36,220 bases of DNA. Origin: Aliiglaciecola sp. GTDB taxonomy: Bacteria; Pseudomonadota; Gammaproteobacteria; Enterobacterales; Alteromonadaceae. Positions 1 through 9,700 of the stretch are shown in pieces. Numbering within the stretch: the stretch's first letter is position 1; each line of letters begins with the position of its first letter. A program made the position numbers and the translations under genes. The notes beneath the pieces were generated by a model, which was given only the letters and a program-made list of their open reading frames with translations, did no database searches and was not told where the DNA came from. Location of the stretch: the NCBI GenBank assembly GCA_028356795.1, contig JAOMVH010000010.1:1-36220 (forward strand), read 5' to 3'.

Positions 1-1
1 G

Positions 2-691
2 ATTATTATTGGCACTTTAGTTGCCATCGGTCTTCTTGTGCTGTTGTTTTATTTTGATTTGGAACAGTACGTTGTCGCCATATTTTATTGGCTTGACACG
101 ATTGGTGATTGGTCAATCCCAGCGTTAATGTCAATTATTATGACGCTTGTCGTTTTTATCTTACCAAGCATACTGTTCACTTTAGGGGCAGGGTATTTGT
201 TTGGGGTTTTTTTAGGTTGTGTGTGCGTAGTGGTTGGAACGACCGTTGGCGCAACCATCGCTTTTTTCATAGCCCGCTATCTATTTGGCGAATCCGTCGC
301 TAATTATCTGCGTCAAAACAAAAAATTAAAATTTATCACCGACGAGTTTGTGCATGAGGGGTGGAAAGTTATTATTCTAATACGATTAATTCCTTTTTTT
401 CCGTTAAAACTGACCAACTACTTCTTTGGTGTGACAAATTTTAAGGCATTACATTTTATTTTGGGTACCTTCTTTGGCATCATCCCAAATTCAGTTTTTG
501 TCGTTTATCTAGGTTCACTTGCGTTGGATATTCATATGTTGATGTCTGGCGATATCATTCGTACTCCTAAAATGTGGGTGTTTAATATTCTTGGAGTGAT
601 TGTACTTATTGTGGCGATTCGCTACATAAACATTCATGCACAACGAGCGCTATCAAGGTACCAAGTGCAATCCTCAGAATCGGGGAAATAA
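2..691 (+). CDS. VTT (TVP38/TMEM64, DedA-like) membrane protein, 5' partial
   Basis: This is an integral inner-membrane protein of the VTT superfamily, whose members include bacterial DedA proteins and eukaryotic lipid scramblases. The frame is open to the left edge and already encodes hydrophobic residues (IIIGTLVAIGLLV) before the GTG at position 38, so the true start probably lies outside the window. Visible family features are the G-x-LFG stretch (GYLFGVFLG), then a Gly-rich helix ending in FFIARYLFG, and the RLIPFFPLKLTNYFFGVT block followed by FGIIPNSVFVVYLGS. At least five hydrophobic segments are seen. The stop overlaps the region just before the next start (ATG at 693), so it is the first visible gene of a four-gene operon. 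The family call is firm; a lipid-transport role is inferred from the superfamily and from the glycosyltransferase and phosphodiesterase downstream. Confidence 0.85.
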   Translation: MIIGTLVAIGLLVLLFYFDLEQYVVAIFYWLDTIGDWSIPALMSIIMTLVVFILPSILFTLGAGYLFGVFLGCVCVVVGTTVGATIAFFIARYLFGESVANYLRQNKKLKFITDEFVHEGWKVIILIRLIPFFPLKLTNYFFGVTNFKALHFILGTFFGIIPNSVFVVYLGSLALDIHMLMSGDIIRTPKMWVFNILGVIVLIVAIRYINIHAQRALSRYQVQSSESGK

Positions 692-692
692 C

Positions 693-2948
693 ATGCGTTT
701 TAATTGGTTTCCCTGGAAGTTTATAGTCAAACGCGCAGCCCGAGCACAAGGTTTTTTAGACCCCATTGCATTATTGGGCCAGTTGCAACGATTCATTCAA
801 CCTTCTGAAGTAAATGTACCAATCGAATTATTGCGGGCAGGAGCGGTGTTGCATGCTAGAGGATTAATAAATAGCCGGGTGATTCAGCATAATCTAGACT
901 GGGTTTGGCCATATTGGGTCGAACGTCAATTTGACCCCAATGATGTAGCATTTATTCCACGTGCCTTTTCTATTACACACATAAATTTAACCCATAGGAA
1001 TTGGACTGCTGTTGGATTACCTGACTATCCTGAACTGCCGATAGTCGATCCGAGAGGACTTGTCACGCCTTTTCTTGATAAGTGGTCATTAGATTTTTGG
1101 CTTATAGATCAACAAGGGAAGGTTTTGGCACCTTCAAAAGTTAGAGCCGCAAAACAACGCTTAATGCTTAATCAAAATTTGACGGTCATAACAGAAGTCG
1201 CTGATGCTAAAAAAGTCCTGACAAGTCATGTCTCAGTTATGTCCGACAAAGCATCGCCTGAGTGTGTGATAGAGATAGATGCATCTAGCGATGAACCGGG
1301 ATGGGTAGTCGTTGCTCTACGACCCTATAACCCTGAAGGAATAAGCTTTGTTTATAATGTAAGTTTAAACGAAAAGAGTACTTGCTGGACTATCGATGGC
1401 AAAGAATGTGTGTCATTTAGCAAGCCAGCAGAGCGGCATCATGTGTCTCACTATCAAAAAGGTGATGTTTTTATCCATTTGCAAGATAGTGACAACCAAT
1501 ATCAGGGTAGCTGTGATCTAGGGATGTTAACGGCTGCTGCACTGTTTGAATTAGATAGTAAACATGGCCGTCGACAATTAACTGTCAGTATTCCTCTAGG
1601 AAATGACATTACTGAAAAGCTTACATCTTCGACTACCAATACGTGGGATCACCATTTATGTGATGTTTGCAAAATTCAAATTCCAGATAAACGCATGCAA
1701 TTTTTATTTGAATCAGCCATTCGCACATTGTTATTGCATTCCTCGGAAGAAATTTATCCAGGTCCGTACACTTATAAACGTTTCTGGTTTCGCGATGCGG
1801 TATTTATTTCGCATGCGTTGTTGTGCGTTGGTTTATCCGAACGCGTAAAAAAAACGATTGACGGGTTTTCGCTTAGGCAAGACCGAAATGGATATTTTCA
1901 TTCTCAAGAAGGTGAATGGGATTCAAATGGGGAAGTACTGTGGCTGATACAACAACTCTGCAAATTAACGAACACACAACCAAAGCCAAGTTGGCACGAA
2001 ATGATTTTAAAAGGCAGTCAATGGATCATAAATAAGTGTCAGTATGATAATCAAAACATTAAGGTAAAAGGACTACTCCCAGCAGGATTTAGCGCAGAGC
2101 ATCTTGGTCCTAACGATTATTATTATTGGGATGACTTTTGGGCTGTTGCGGGCTTAAACGCTTCATCAGAGCTATTTGCTCTTTTTAATGAATTACCGCG
2201 CAAGAATAAATTCAAACTAGCCGCTAAGACACTTTTAAAATGTATCGATGAAAGCCTTGCCTTATGTGCCAAAAAATTAGGTCAAAAAGCGATGCCCGCA
2301 TCTCCTAATCGTCGATTAGACGCTGGTGCTATTGGCTCTTTAGCAATAGGGTATCCAACTAGAATATGTGAGCCTAAAGATGAACGACTATTAAACACGG
2401 TAGAATTCTTGCTAAACAACTGTTGTGTTCAGAACGGATTCTTTCAGGATATGACCCACTCGGGTGTTAACCCATATCTAACATTACATATAGCTCAGGT
2501 TTTAATGAGGGCAGGGGATAAACGTTTTCTAGCACTCATTCAACGCACGGTAGAATTAGCCTCTGATACTGGACAATGGCCAGAAGCTATTCACCCTCAT
2601 ACTGGAGGCGGCTGCATGGGAGACGGGCAACATGCTTGGGCAGCTGCAGAATGGATTTTAATGATCCGCAACTGCTTTATACGCGAAGAAAATGATTGTC
2701 TGGTATTTGGGTCGGGTATCCACCCTGATTGGTTGAGCACCTCAGAAGAGATTCAGTTTGGACCAGCACTAACTTCATTTGGTACAGTAGAAATTTACAT
2801 TAAACCTGCGATGGGCGGGAAAAGCGTCATTCAATGGCAGGCTAACTGGTATAAAAAAGAACCCAAAATAGAAGTTCATCTGCCGGAACATCCCAGTGTA
2901 ACGGTTGTGTCTGGAATAACGCAAATCACGATAGATCCTGCCCAATGA
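693..2948 (+). CDS. six-hairpin glycosidase-like protein (GH15/amylo-glucosidase-like)
   Basis: This is a 751-residue protein when started at the ATG at 693, which has GGGGA a few bases upstream and follows the previous stop directly; a longer reading from GTG 636 would overlap the upstream gene. The C-terminal half (from about residue 340) has marks of the alpha/alpha six-hairpin glycosidase superfamily: an RFWFRDAVF motif near residue 363, a YYWDDFWAVAGLN block near 477, and HPHTGGGCMGDGQHAWAAAEW near 636-655. The N-terminal part is probably a beta-rich supersandwich-like domain. No signal peptide is seen, so it is probably cytoplasmic. Catalytic acids cannot be assigned by eye, and the exact GH family and substrate are unknown. 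It overlaps the next gene by ATGA, implying translational coupling with the GT4 enzyme and a role in trimming or sensing the same glycan or glycolipid (inference). Confidence 0.75.
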   Translation: MRFNWFPWKFIVKRAARAQGFLDPIALLGQLQRFIQPSEVNVPIELLRAGAVLHARGLINSRVIQHNLDWVWPYWVERQFDPNDVAFIPRAFSITHINLTHRNWTAVGLPDYPELPIVDPRGLVTPFLDKWSLDFWLIDQQGKVLAPSKVRAAKQRLMLNQNLTVITEVADAKKVLTSHVSVMSDKASPECVIEIDASSDEPGWVVVALRPYNPEGISFVYNVSLNEKSTCWTIDGKECVSFSKPAERHHVSHYQKGDVFIHLQDSDNQYQGSCDLGMLTAAALFELDSKHGRRQLTVSIPLGNDITEKLTSSTTNTWDHHLCDVCKIQIPDKRMQFLFESAIRTLLLHSSEEIYPGPYTYKRFWFRDAVFISHALLCVGLSERVKKTIDGFSLRQDRNGYFHSQEGEWDSNGEVLWLIQQLCKLTNTQPKPSWHEMILKGSQWIINKCQYDNQNIKVKGLLPAGFSAEHLGPNDYYYWDDFWAVAGLNASSELFALFNELPRKNKFKLAAKTLLKCIDESLALCAKKLGQKAMPASPNRRLDAGAIGSLAIGYPTRICEPKDERLLNTVEFLLNNCCVQNGFFQDMTHSGVNPYLTLHIAQVLMRAGDKRFLALIQRTVELASDTGQWPEAIHPHTGGGCMGDGQHAWAAAEWILMIRNCFIREENDCLVFGSGIHPDWLSTSEEIQFGPALTSFGTVEIYIKPAMGGKSVIQWQANWYKKEPKIEVHLPEHPSVTVVSGITQITIDPAQ

Positions 2949-4231
2949 ACATTTTAATGATGACAAATACTTATTTGCCACACGTTGGCGGTGTAGCACG
3001 TTCGGTTTCAGCTTTTTCAAATATGTATCGCAAACTAGGTCACAATGTATTAGTTGTGGCGCCTGAATTTCCTAACATGCCAGAACGAGAAGAGCACGTC
3101 ATTAGGATACCCGCTATTCAGCGATTCAATGGCACGGATTTCTCTGTGGTATTACCGGTTCCTCACTTTTTAGGGGCCGCTGTGGAAGAGTTTGAACCAG
3201 ATATTGTCCATTCACATCATCCTTTTTTGGTCGGATCCATAGCCGCAAGAATAGCAAGCACCTATGAATTGCCGCTCGTATTTACTCATCACACCATGTA
3301 CGAACGATATACACATTATGTTCCCGGTGATTCGGATACGTTAAAACGCTTTGTGATTAAACTGGCGACAAGCTATGCGAACCTTTGCGATTTGGTTTTT
3401 GCTCCAAGTGAAAGCATCGAAACCTTATTACTTAAAAGACAAGTAACGTCTCCTATCAAGGTTCTGCCTACAGGTGTAGATTTAACTTCTTTTGCTAAAG
3501 GAGATGGTAAAAGTTTTCGAAAAGCCATGAATATTCCTATTGACGCTTTTGTAGTCGGTCATCTCGGACGATTGGCTCCTGAAAAAAATCTAACGTTTCT
3601 TAGCGAAGCTCTGATTGATTTTTTACACGTAACGCCTCAAGCACATTTTTTGTTAATCGGCAAAGGGAATGCTACAAAACAAATACAAAATACTTTTAAA
3701 CTGGGCGGTCTTTCTGCACGCCTTCATTATGTGCCTACTTTACATCAACCTTTACTTAGTAGTGCCTACAAAGCAATGGATGTTTTTGTATTTAGTTCTC
3801 ATAGTGAAACTCAAGGAATGGTACTCACAGAAGCCTTTGCAGCAGGTGTTCCTGTTATTGCATTGGATGCACCAGGTGCTAGAGAAGTGGTTAAAGATAA
3901 TTCTAATGGCAGATTACTGCCTGCGAACTCAGACAAGAAGCACTTTGCCGATGCGATTGCAGACTATCTGAATCAACCTAATAAAATAAAGACTAACTTC
4001 AAAAGCTCAGCCTACGATACGGCGAAAAAATTTTCTATTGAGCAAAGTGCAGTGTTAGCTCTAAACGGATATGCCAACATTCTTGGTAAAAATTATGCTC
4101 ACCGACCTAAAGAGCATCAGTTATTGGCCGAGTTATCGCACTTAATAAAGATTGAATGGGAGCTGTTCGCCAATATTGCCTCTGCCGCAGCTGATGCAGT
4201 CTCAGAACCTGATTCCGATTCAAAACAATGA
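2945..4231 (+). CDS. GT4 glycosyltransferase, diacylglycerol glucosyltransferase-like
   Basis: This is a 428-residue GT-B fold retaining glycosyltransferase of family 4. The N-terminus MNILMMTNTYLPHVGGVARS is the standard acceptor-side glycine loop. HSHHP (about residue 88) and FTHHTMYERYTHYVP (about 114-128) resemble monoglucosyl- and glucuronosyl-diacylglycerol synthases. The C-terminal donor domain has GHLGRLAPEKNL and the E-x7-E motif ETQGMVLTE near residue 287, followed by FAAGVPVIALDAPGAREVV. No transmembrane helix is obvious, as expected for a peripheral membrane GT. Start and stop each overlap the neighbouring gene by 4 bp (ATGA), so it sits in the middle of a coupled operon. The GT4 assignment is firm. 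A lipid acceptor is an inference from motif resemblance and from the VTT and phosphodiesterase neighbours; a capsule or exopolysaccharide acceptor remains possible. Confidence 0.85.
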   Translation: MNILMMTNTYLPHVGGVARSVSAFSNMYRKLGHNVLVVAPEFPNMPEREEHVIRIPAIQRFNGTDFSVVLPVPHFLGAAVEEFEPDIVHSHHPFLVGSIAARIASTYELPLVFTHHTMYERYTHYVPGDSDTLKRFVIKLATSYANLCDLVFAPSESIETLLLKRQVTSPIKVLPTGVDLTSFAKGDGKSFRKAMNIPIDAFVVGHLGRLAPEKNLTFLSEALIDFLHVTPQAHFLLIGKGNATKQIQNTFKLGGLSARLHYVPTLHQPLLSSAYKAMDVFVFSSHSETQGMVLTEAFAAGVPVIALDAPGAREVVKDNSNGRLLPANSDKKHFADAIADYLNQPNKIKTNFKSSAYDTAKKFSIEQSAVLALNGYANILGKNYAHRPKEHQLLAELSHLIKIEWELFANIASAAADAVSEPDSDSKQ

Positions 4232-6687
4232 TTTATCGGATAGAATCAACATTCAGAAAAATACGCCGATGGTTTAGCAGAAGCGAGTGGCTGTTGCGTT
4301 CGTTAGGTCATCAGAATATTACCAAACCAAGCACTACCCCAGGATTAGTCATCATTCAAATTGATGGATTATCTTACTCTCAATTAAACAAAGCCATTAA
4401 AAATGGACGCATGCCATGTTTGAAAAAGTTGTTACAGGAAGAACATTATCAATTACATCATTTATATTCTGGACTCCCATCTACGACTCCAGCTGTGCAA
4501 GGTGAACTTTTTTATGGGATAAAAACGGCTGTTCCTGCTTTTAGCTACAAACCTCAAATGCTAAATCGAGTAGTCAGAATGTATGAACAACCCGCAGTCA
4601 TTCATGTAGAACAAGGATTGAAGAAAAAAGGCAAAGCACTGTTAACTGGTGGAAGCTCCTATTCTAATAATTTTGAAGGCGGCGCAACAGAAGCGAACTT
4701 TTGTCCCTCATCCTTAGGTTGGAAAAAGTTCATTGATAAAGCTAATCCGCTAACAGGTTTATTAATAATTATTTTAAACCTGATCAGTTTCATACGTGTT
4801 GCAACTCTGGTTTTGCTAGAGTTCATATTAGCGATTTTTGATTTTTTCAGGGGTATAATTAACGGACGTGATTTGGTAAGGGAGCTATTATTTGTACCAA
4901 CTCGTGTAGCAATTTGCATATTATTACGAGAACTCATTGTAATTGGCGTGAAATTAGATTTAGTAAAAGGTTTGCCCATCATTCATGCCAATTTTCTTGG
5001 CTACGATGAACAAGCTCATCGACGTGGCCCGGGCTCTAAGTTTGCTCATTGGAGTCTCAAAGGAATTGACGATGCTATTAGTCGAATTTGGCAAGAAGCA
5101 AAAGGGGCTAAAAGCCACGAATATGATATCTGGATCCACTCAGACCACGGCCAAGAAGAAACACTATCCTATGAAAAAAAATATGGGATAAATGTTGTAG
5201 ATGCAATAAATCAAGTAATTGAGCAATCTGCCCAGACAAGTCCATTTGTTTGCAAAGCTAATGGTGTTTTTGGTATTCAGTATCAAAGATTAACGTTATT
5301 GGGTGGCAAAATACTACAAAAACTACTTAGAACCTACGCAAATCAAACAGAAAAACTAACGACTTCTACGTCTAATCAAAATGCTTGCAATGGCTATTCA
5401 GAACCTTTTGGTAACAGCAACCAACAACATCTAGTTGTCTCGGCAATGGGTAGTTTAGGCCATATCTACTTTCCACGATCATTTGAACGAAAAAAGTTAC
5501 CAGAATTCGCTTTGAATTTAGTTGATGAAGTACAAATACCGATGGTTTTTATAGCGACAACAGCGAATAAAGTAAAAGTATGGACAAAGGAAGGGATTCA
5601 TCTGCTTCCCAATGACGCCAAAGCTGTGTTTGGAGAAAACCACCCTTTTTTAACTAACTTAATAGCTGATATATTGCGATTGTGTCATCACCCTGATGCC
5701 GGTGACATCGTCATTTGTGGTTGGCACCCCCTAAAGCCTTATCTAACGTTTGCGCTGGAAAATGGTTCACATGGCGGTCCAGGTTTTGAAGAGACTCATG
5801 CTTTTGCCATGCTTCCACAAGATACAGTCCTTCCAAAACGAATAACAAACTACCTCCGTCCAAAATGCCTTTACTTGGGTGCGCTGCACCTGCTAAACAG
5901 GCAAAATTTGGAAGTACCAATAACTGTAAGAAAACCAATTGCTAAGACAGTTGGCCACAAGCTTAGAGTGATGACATACAATGTTCATAGTTGTATTGGT
6001 ATGGATGGAAAATTGTCACCTCATCGCATTGCAAGAGTGATTTCACAATACCAACCTGATGTCATATCTTTACAGGAACTTGATGTAGGTAAATCACGCA
6101 GTGGCAAAATCGACCAAGCCTATGCAATTAGTAAATATTTACAAATGACATTTCATTTTCATCCTGTGATGCACGTTGAGGAAGAGCAATATGGCAATGC
6201 AATACTCACTCATTTACCCGTTAAATTGGTTAGAGCAGGGAATTACCCTTATCAGCCGACTAAACCAAATCAAGAACCGCGTGGTGTGATATGGGTGGAA
6301 ATAATATTAAATGGAAAAAGGATTCAAGTTTTAAATACTCACTTAGGATTGACCCGGTCTGAACGTCAACTTCAAGTTGCAACACTTTTAGGTTCTAAGT
6401 GGATAAGTTCAGCCAAGGAAAGGGGCCCTGTGATTTTATGTGGCGATTTCAATGCTTTTCCACATTCATCCGTTCACAAAAGCATTTTAAGTAAACTTCA
6501 AGATGTACAAATGGCTCAAGCAAGCCAACTCCCAAGAAATACGTTTTTTGGACGATTCCCTACAGTACGAATTGATCATATATTTGTCGATGAAACCACT
6601 AAGATTTTGTATTGTGACGTGCCCAGAAGTAAACTATCTAGAACCGCTTCTGACCATCTTCCGCTCGTAACTGATATCCAGATTTAG
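4228..6687 (+). CDS. fusion: alkaline-phosphatase-superfamily phosphodiesterase + EEP hydrolase
   Basis: This 819-residue protein joins two hydrolase domains. Residues 36-530 look like a type I phosphodiesterase/nucleotide pyrophosphatase of the alkaline phosphatase superfamily: metal ligand in IQIDG (D46), nucleophile Thr in PSTTPA (T86/T87), ANFLGYDEQAHRRGPG near 254-270, SDHG near 307 and HGGPG near 513. Two hydrophobic stretches around residues 175-212 interrupt this domain and could anchor it in the membrane. Residues about 578-819 form an endonuclease/exonuclease/phosphatase domain: MTYNVHS, LQELD, NTHLG, CGDFNA and C-terminal SDHLPL, so all hallmark residues are present. The combination would cleave two kinds of phosphoester bond. 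It is last in the operon and coupled to the GT4 gene. The EEP superfamily includes sphingomyelinase and phosphoinositide phosphatases, so a phospholipid or phosphoglycolipid substrate is plausible but not shown. Confidence 0.85.
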   Translation: MIYRIESTFRKIRRWFSRSEWLLRSLGHQNITKPSTTPGLVIIQIDGLSYSQLNKAIKNGRMPCLKKLLQEEHYQLHHLYSGLPSTTPAVQGELFYGIKTAVPAFSYKPQMLNRVVRMYEQPAVIHVEQGLKKKGKALLTGGSSYSNNFEGGATEANFCPSSLGWKKFIDKANPLTGLLIIILNLISFIRVATLVLLEFILAIFDFFRGIINGRDLVRELLFVPTRVAICILLRELIVIGVKLDLVKGLPIIHANFLGYDEQAHRRGPGSKFAHWSLKGIDDAISRIWQEAKGAKSHEYDIWIHSDHGQEETLSYEKKYGINVVDAINQVIEQSAQTSPFVCKANGVFGIQYQRLTLLGGKILQKLLRTYANQTEKLTTSTSNQNACNGYSEPFGNSNQQHLVVSAMGSLGHIYFPRSFERKKLPEFALNLVDEVQIPMVFIATTANKVKVWTKEGIHLLPNDAKAVFGENHPFLTNLIADILRLCHHPDAGDIVICGWHPLKPYLTFALENGSHGGPGFEETHAFAMLPQDTVLPKRITNYLRPKCLYLGALHLLNRQNLEVPITVRKPIAKTVGHKLRVMTYNVHSCIGMDGKLSPHRIARVISQYQPDVISLQELDVGKSRSGKIDQAYAISKYLQMTFHFHPVMHVEEEQYGNAILTHLPVKLVRAGNYPYQPTKPNQEPRGVIWVEIILNGKRIQVLNTHLGLTRSERQLQVATLLGSKWISSAKERGPVILCGDFNAFPHSSVHKSILSKLQDVQMAQASQLPRNTFFGRFPTVRIDHIFVDETTKILYCDVPRSKLSRTASDHLPLVTDIQI

Positions 6688-6724
6688 CGACCATTCAAAT
6701 AAATTAACCATAGGCTGAACCACC

Positions 6725-6758
6725 GTATAGGTCACTAGATTACGACATAAAGAGCTAA
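6725..6758 (+). repeat. candidate left terminal inverted repeat (degenerate)
   Basis: Reading rightward, GTCACTA then TACGACATAAAGAGCTAA matches the right-end repeat TTCACTA then TCCGAGATAAAACAGCTAA with a few mismatches and small gaps. It lies 23 bp beyond the tnpA stop, the normal place for a Tn3 end. The outer GGGG expected of this family is absent, so this end may be decayed or the alignment fortuitous. Confidence 0.35.
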
Positions 6759-6780
6759 CCCATTGATAATAATAAACTAT

Positions 6781-9700
6781 CTAGATGGAAACATTGCGCA
6801 TCTGGTTCAAAGTCGCATTAAACCTGCTTTTACCTACTGGGTTAAATTCGTAAATACCCATAAAGTTAATATGGGCCCAAGCAATGACTGAGCCAGTTGA
6901 AATTGACTCTATTACTTTTGCGCGTTGTTCTTCAGAATCGAGTGTTAAGCAGTAGTCAGAGAGGAAAAGGTAGTTCCATAGAATTATCATGTTGCGCAGT
7001 AAAGTATTGCTAGCCATCACCAACTGAACTTCATCGTGCAAACCAACCTGAAGCTTGCCATTTCTACCGAAAAGTACTTTATCAGCAAGTTTTTGCCCCA
7101 GCTCTACTCTATTGAGCTGCTTTTGAATATTTTGTCTTAGTTCTTCGTCGTCTACATAATTGAGAATAAAGTGGGTTTTTAGCAACCTACCGAATTCTTT
7201 AAATGCCTTATACAAAGTATTATCACGCTCACTACTGGATAGCATTTTGAGCATCTGAGATGAACTACAGCGTTTTAATTTCATCGATGCCATCAATCGT
7301 AAAATGTCGTCCCAATTATCCAATATAAGTTTTTTATTGATTTGGGATTTTGGTGCAAGTGGTGAATCAGAATACTTCTGTGTTGATTTGGAATGATAAG
7401 CATAAAGCGTTTGGTGATGAACGTTCTTAATGCGAGGGGCAAATGAAACATCCATGAGATAAAGACCGGCAAATACGGCCTCTGTATACCCGTGGGTGTC
7501 TGTGCTGTGAATATGCTCTTCAATGTCGTCTTGCATCAGTGTGTGTTTAGAAGATACCAATCCTTCTAGCACATAAGGCGCTTCACGATCTGATGATGTC
7601 AAAACGTTAACATGGAAGAAAGACTGTTTTTCGTCCAAGAAGCTATTCACGCTTATGCCTTGTTCTTTTCCGTAGTATTTGTATGAGTAATTCGCCAACA
7701 ACGAATTGACGTTTACGACAACCTTCTTACCGTCGCTACTTGTGTGCAGCCTGCCATTATTTTCGTTATAGATTGTCGGCAGCGAGAGAGATTGAATAGT
7801 CTTAACAAGACAGTCATTCGCTCGTTGTAAATTGGTAATCGATACCCAAGAATTTTCAGTATCTTTCAATGCTTTTTCAGAAAATAGCTTACTGGCTCTG
7901 GCCAGCTCAGTGTGCCCAAGGTTCGTTCCCAAACTTAATACCGTTGCAAAAAGTAAACGAATATCAACCTCTGTTTTACCGCCGCGAGGAAGCCGATTGC
8001 GAAAGCAGCTTGAAAAATTTGTATGTCGGTCAATTTCGAACATGACATCTTGAAGTGTGACTGAACGCGATGATCCTAGTAAGGTTGGGATGTATTTAGC
8101 AATAGAGAATTCTGGATCAGGGTATCGAATACGCCAGGTTCCGTCGTCTTTGACAGAGAAATGAGGGTTTTCATCTTGAGCAATACGACGACTCACGTCT
8201 TCAAATCGCTGGGTGACACTCATACCTATACCATCGAGTACCGAACGACCATCAATAAATTTATCCAGGGAAGCAGCCGCCAATAATCGCTTCTTATGAT
8301 TACGCCACTCTTCGACTCCAATCATGTAGCTGGGAGTTTGCTTGTAGCGGTACGAATATTCTAGGGAGAGTGATTTGTCTTTGAGTCCTTTTGCTACTGC
8401 ATTGAAAAGAAATACACGATACTTATTAAGCGGGTTCAAATCGTCTTCCTCAAACAGAAGATTAGCTTCGGTTTTCGTTAGAAACGCAGTGGGAGAATCT
8501 TCGTCAATCGCTTTGGGCTGCGAAAGGTAAAAGTCAATTGCATCTAGCAGCGCTTTATTTTTACTCTGTTTATCAAAACTCATCGCTTTAATAAGTGAAC
8601 CAAGTAAACGTTGAAGTTTAAGACTGTTTTCAAAAAGAGAGCTGTAGTAATCAGCGTGTGTTGCTTGTTTGATTATGCTGTTTCCTACACGCTCAATATG
8701 CTTATCAAATTCCGGATTTTGCGCACTAAAAAAAGCGCTTATCAACTGTTGGGAACGTTCGTTACGCTCTTCAAATGATAGATTTGGATCTTTGGTAATT
8801 GAAAATACCAGCTCTAAGACGCGTTTGGCGTCTTTCGCACTATTGAGTACGGTTCTATTTGCTTCTAATGTGCTTAACCTTTGTTCATCTCGTTTGCTTC
8901 GTTCATCACCTTTTGCGCGATTCGTAAATTGTTTAACGACTTTGAGAAGTGCATCAGCGGCAAAGTCATTGCGTTTGTGAACCTGATCATAAATAAAAGA
9001 AAGATAATAAAGCGATTGTTTATTGTCATTTTTCAGGCGCCTGATTTCGTCATTGTTTCCCAAATATATAGCATCAGAAAAATGTGTAATGGCTTCATCT
9101 GTCAAGTTCACCTTTTTATACACTCTGGCTAACTCACTAAAATGTTCATTAAACAGTGTTAAGATAGAAGCGTTCTGATTGAGGCTTCGTTGCCCAAGCC
9201 CTTGGTCAACCCTTTTCAACTCGCCTACGGTGTGGAGATGTGAATGCTGTGGAAAAAATTGAATTAATGCGGTTTTCTTCTTTGTGGATAATGATGTCTC
9301 GACCCGCTCAAGTATACGTGTTTCATAAGATTGAAATCCGATAGAGATAATGTCCACGAACTGGTTGTATGAGGGGATTTCCACACGTCGCATCCAACAA
9401 AATGACACCAGTGCAAATAAGATGTCTTCTTTATTCATGCGAATAGAGACCAAACTGTCTGTGTGCAAGGCTAACAGTGCTGCGGTCTCATTGCTGTATG
9501 CCTGCCAGTTATATTGAGCGAGGATTTGTTTCCTATGACGAGTTGCCATTTCTGGGGTGTATTTGTCCATATCGACAGCGTGACTGAGCGCCAGTACACG
9601 CGAAGCTCGTTTAATATCAGCAGCAAAGAAACGACTCGATTCAAAAAACCGTCCTTTCGCTTGAAAATAAGCCTTTGAAACGAGAAAGCCCACTTTCGCC

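Noticed and set aside
4659-4982. 107-codon frame antisense to the AP-EEP fusion
   Set aside because: It covers the hydrophobic insert of the real gene and has low-complexity composition with no motif or ribosome site.
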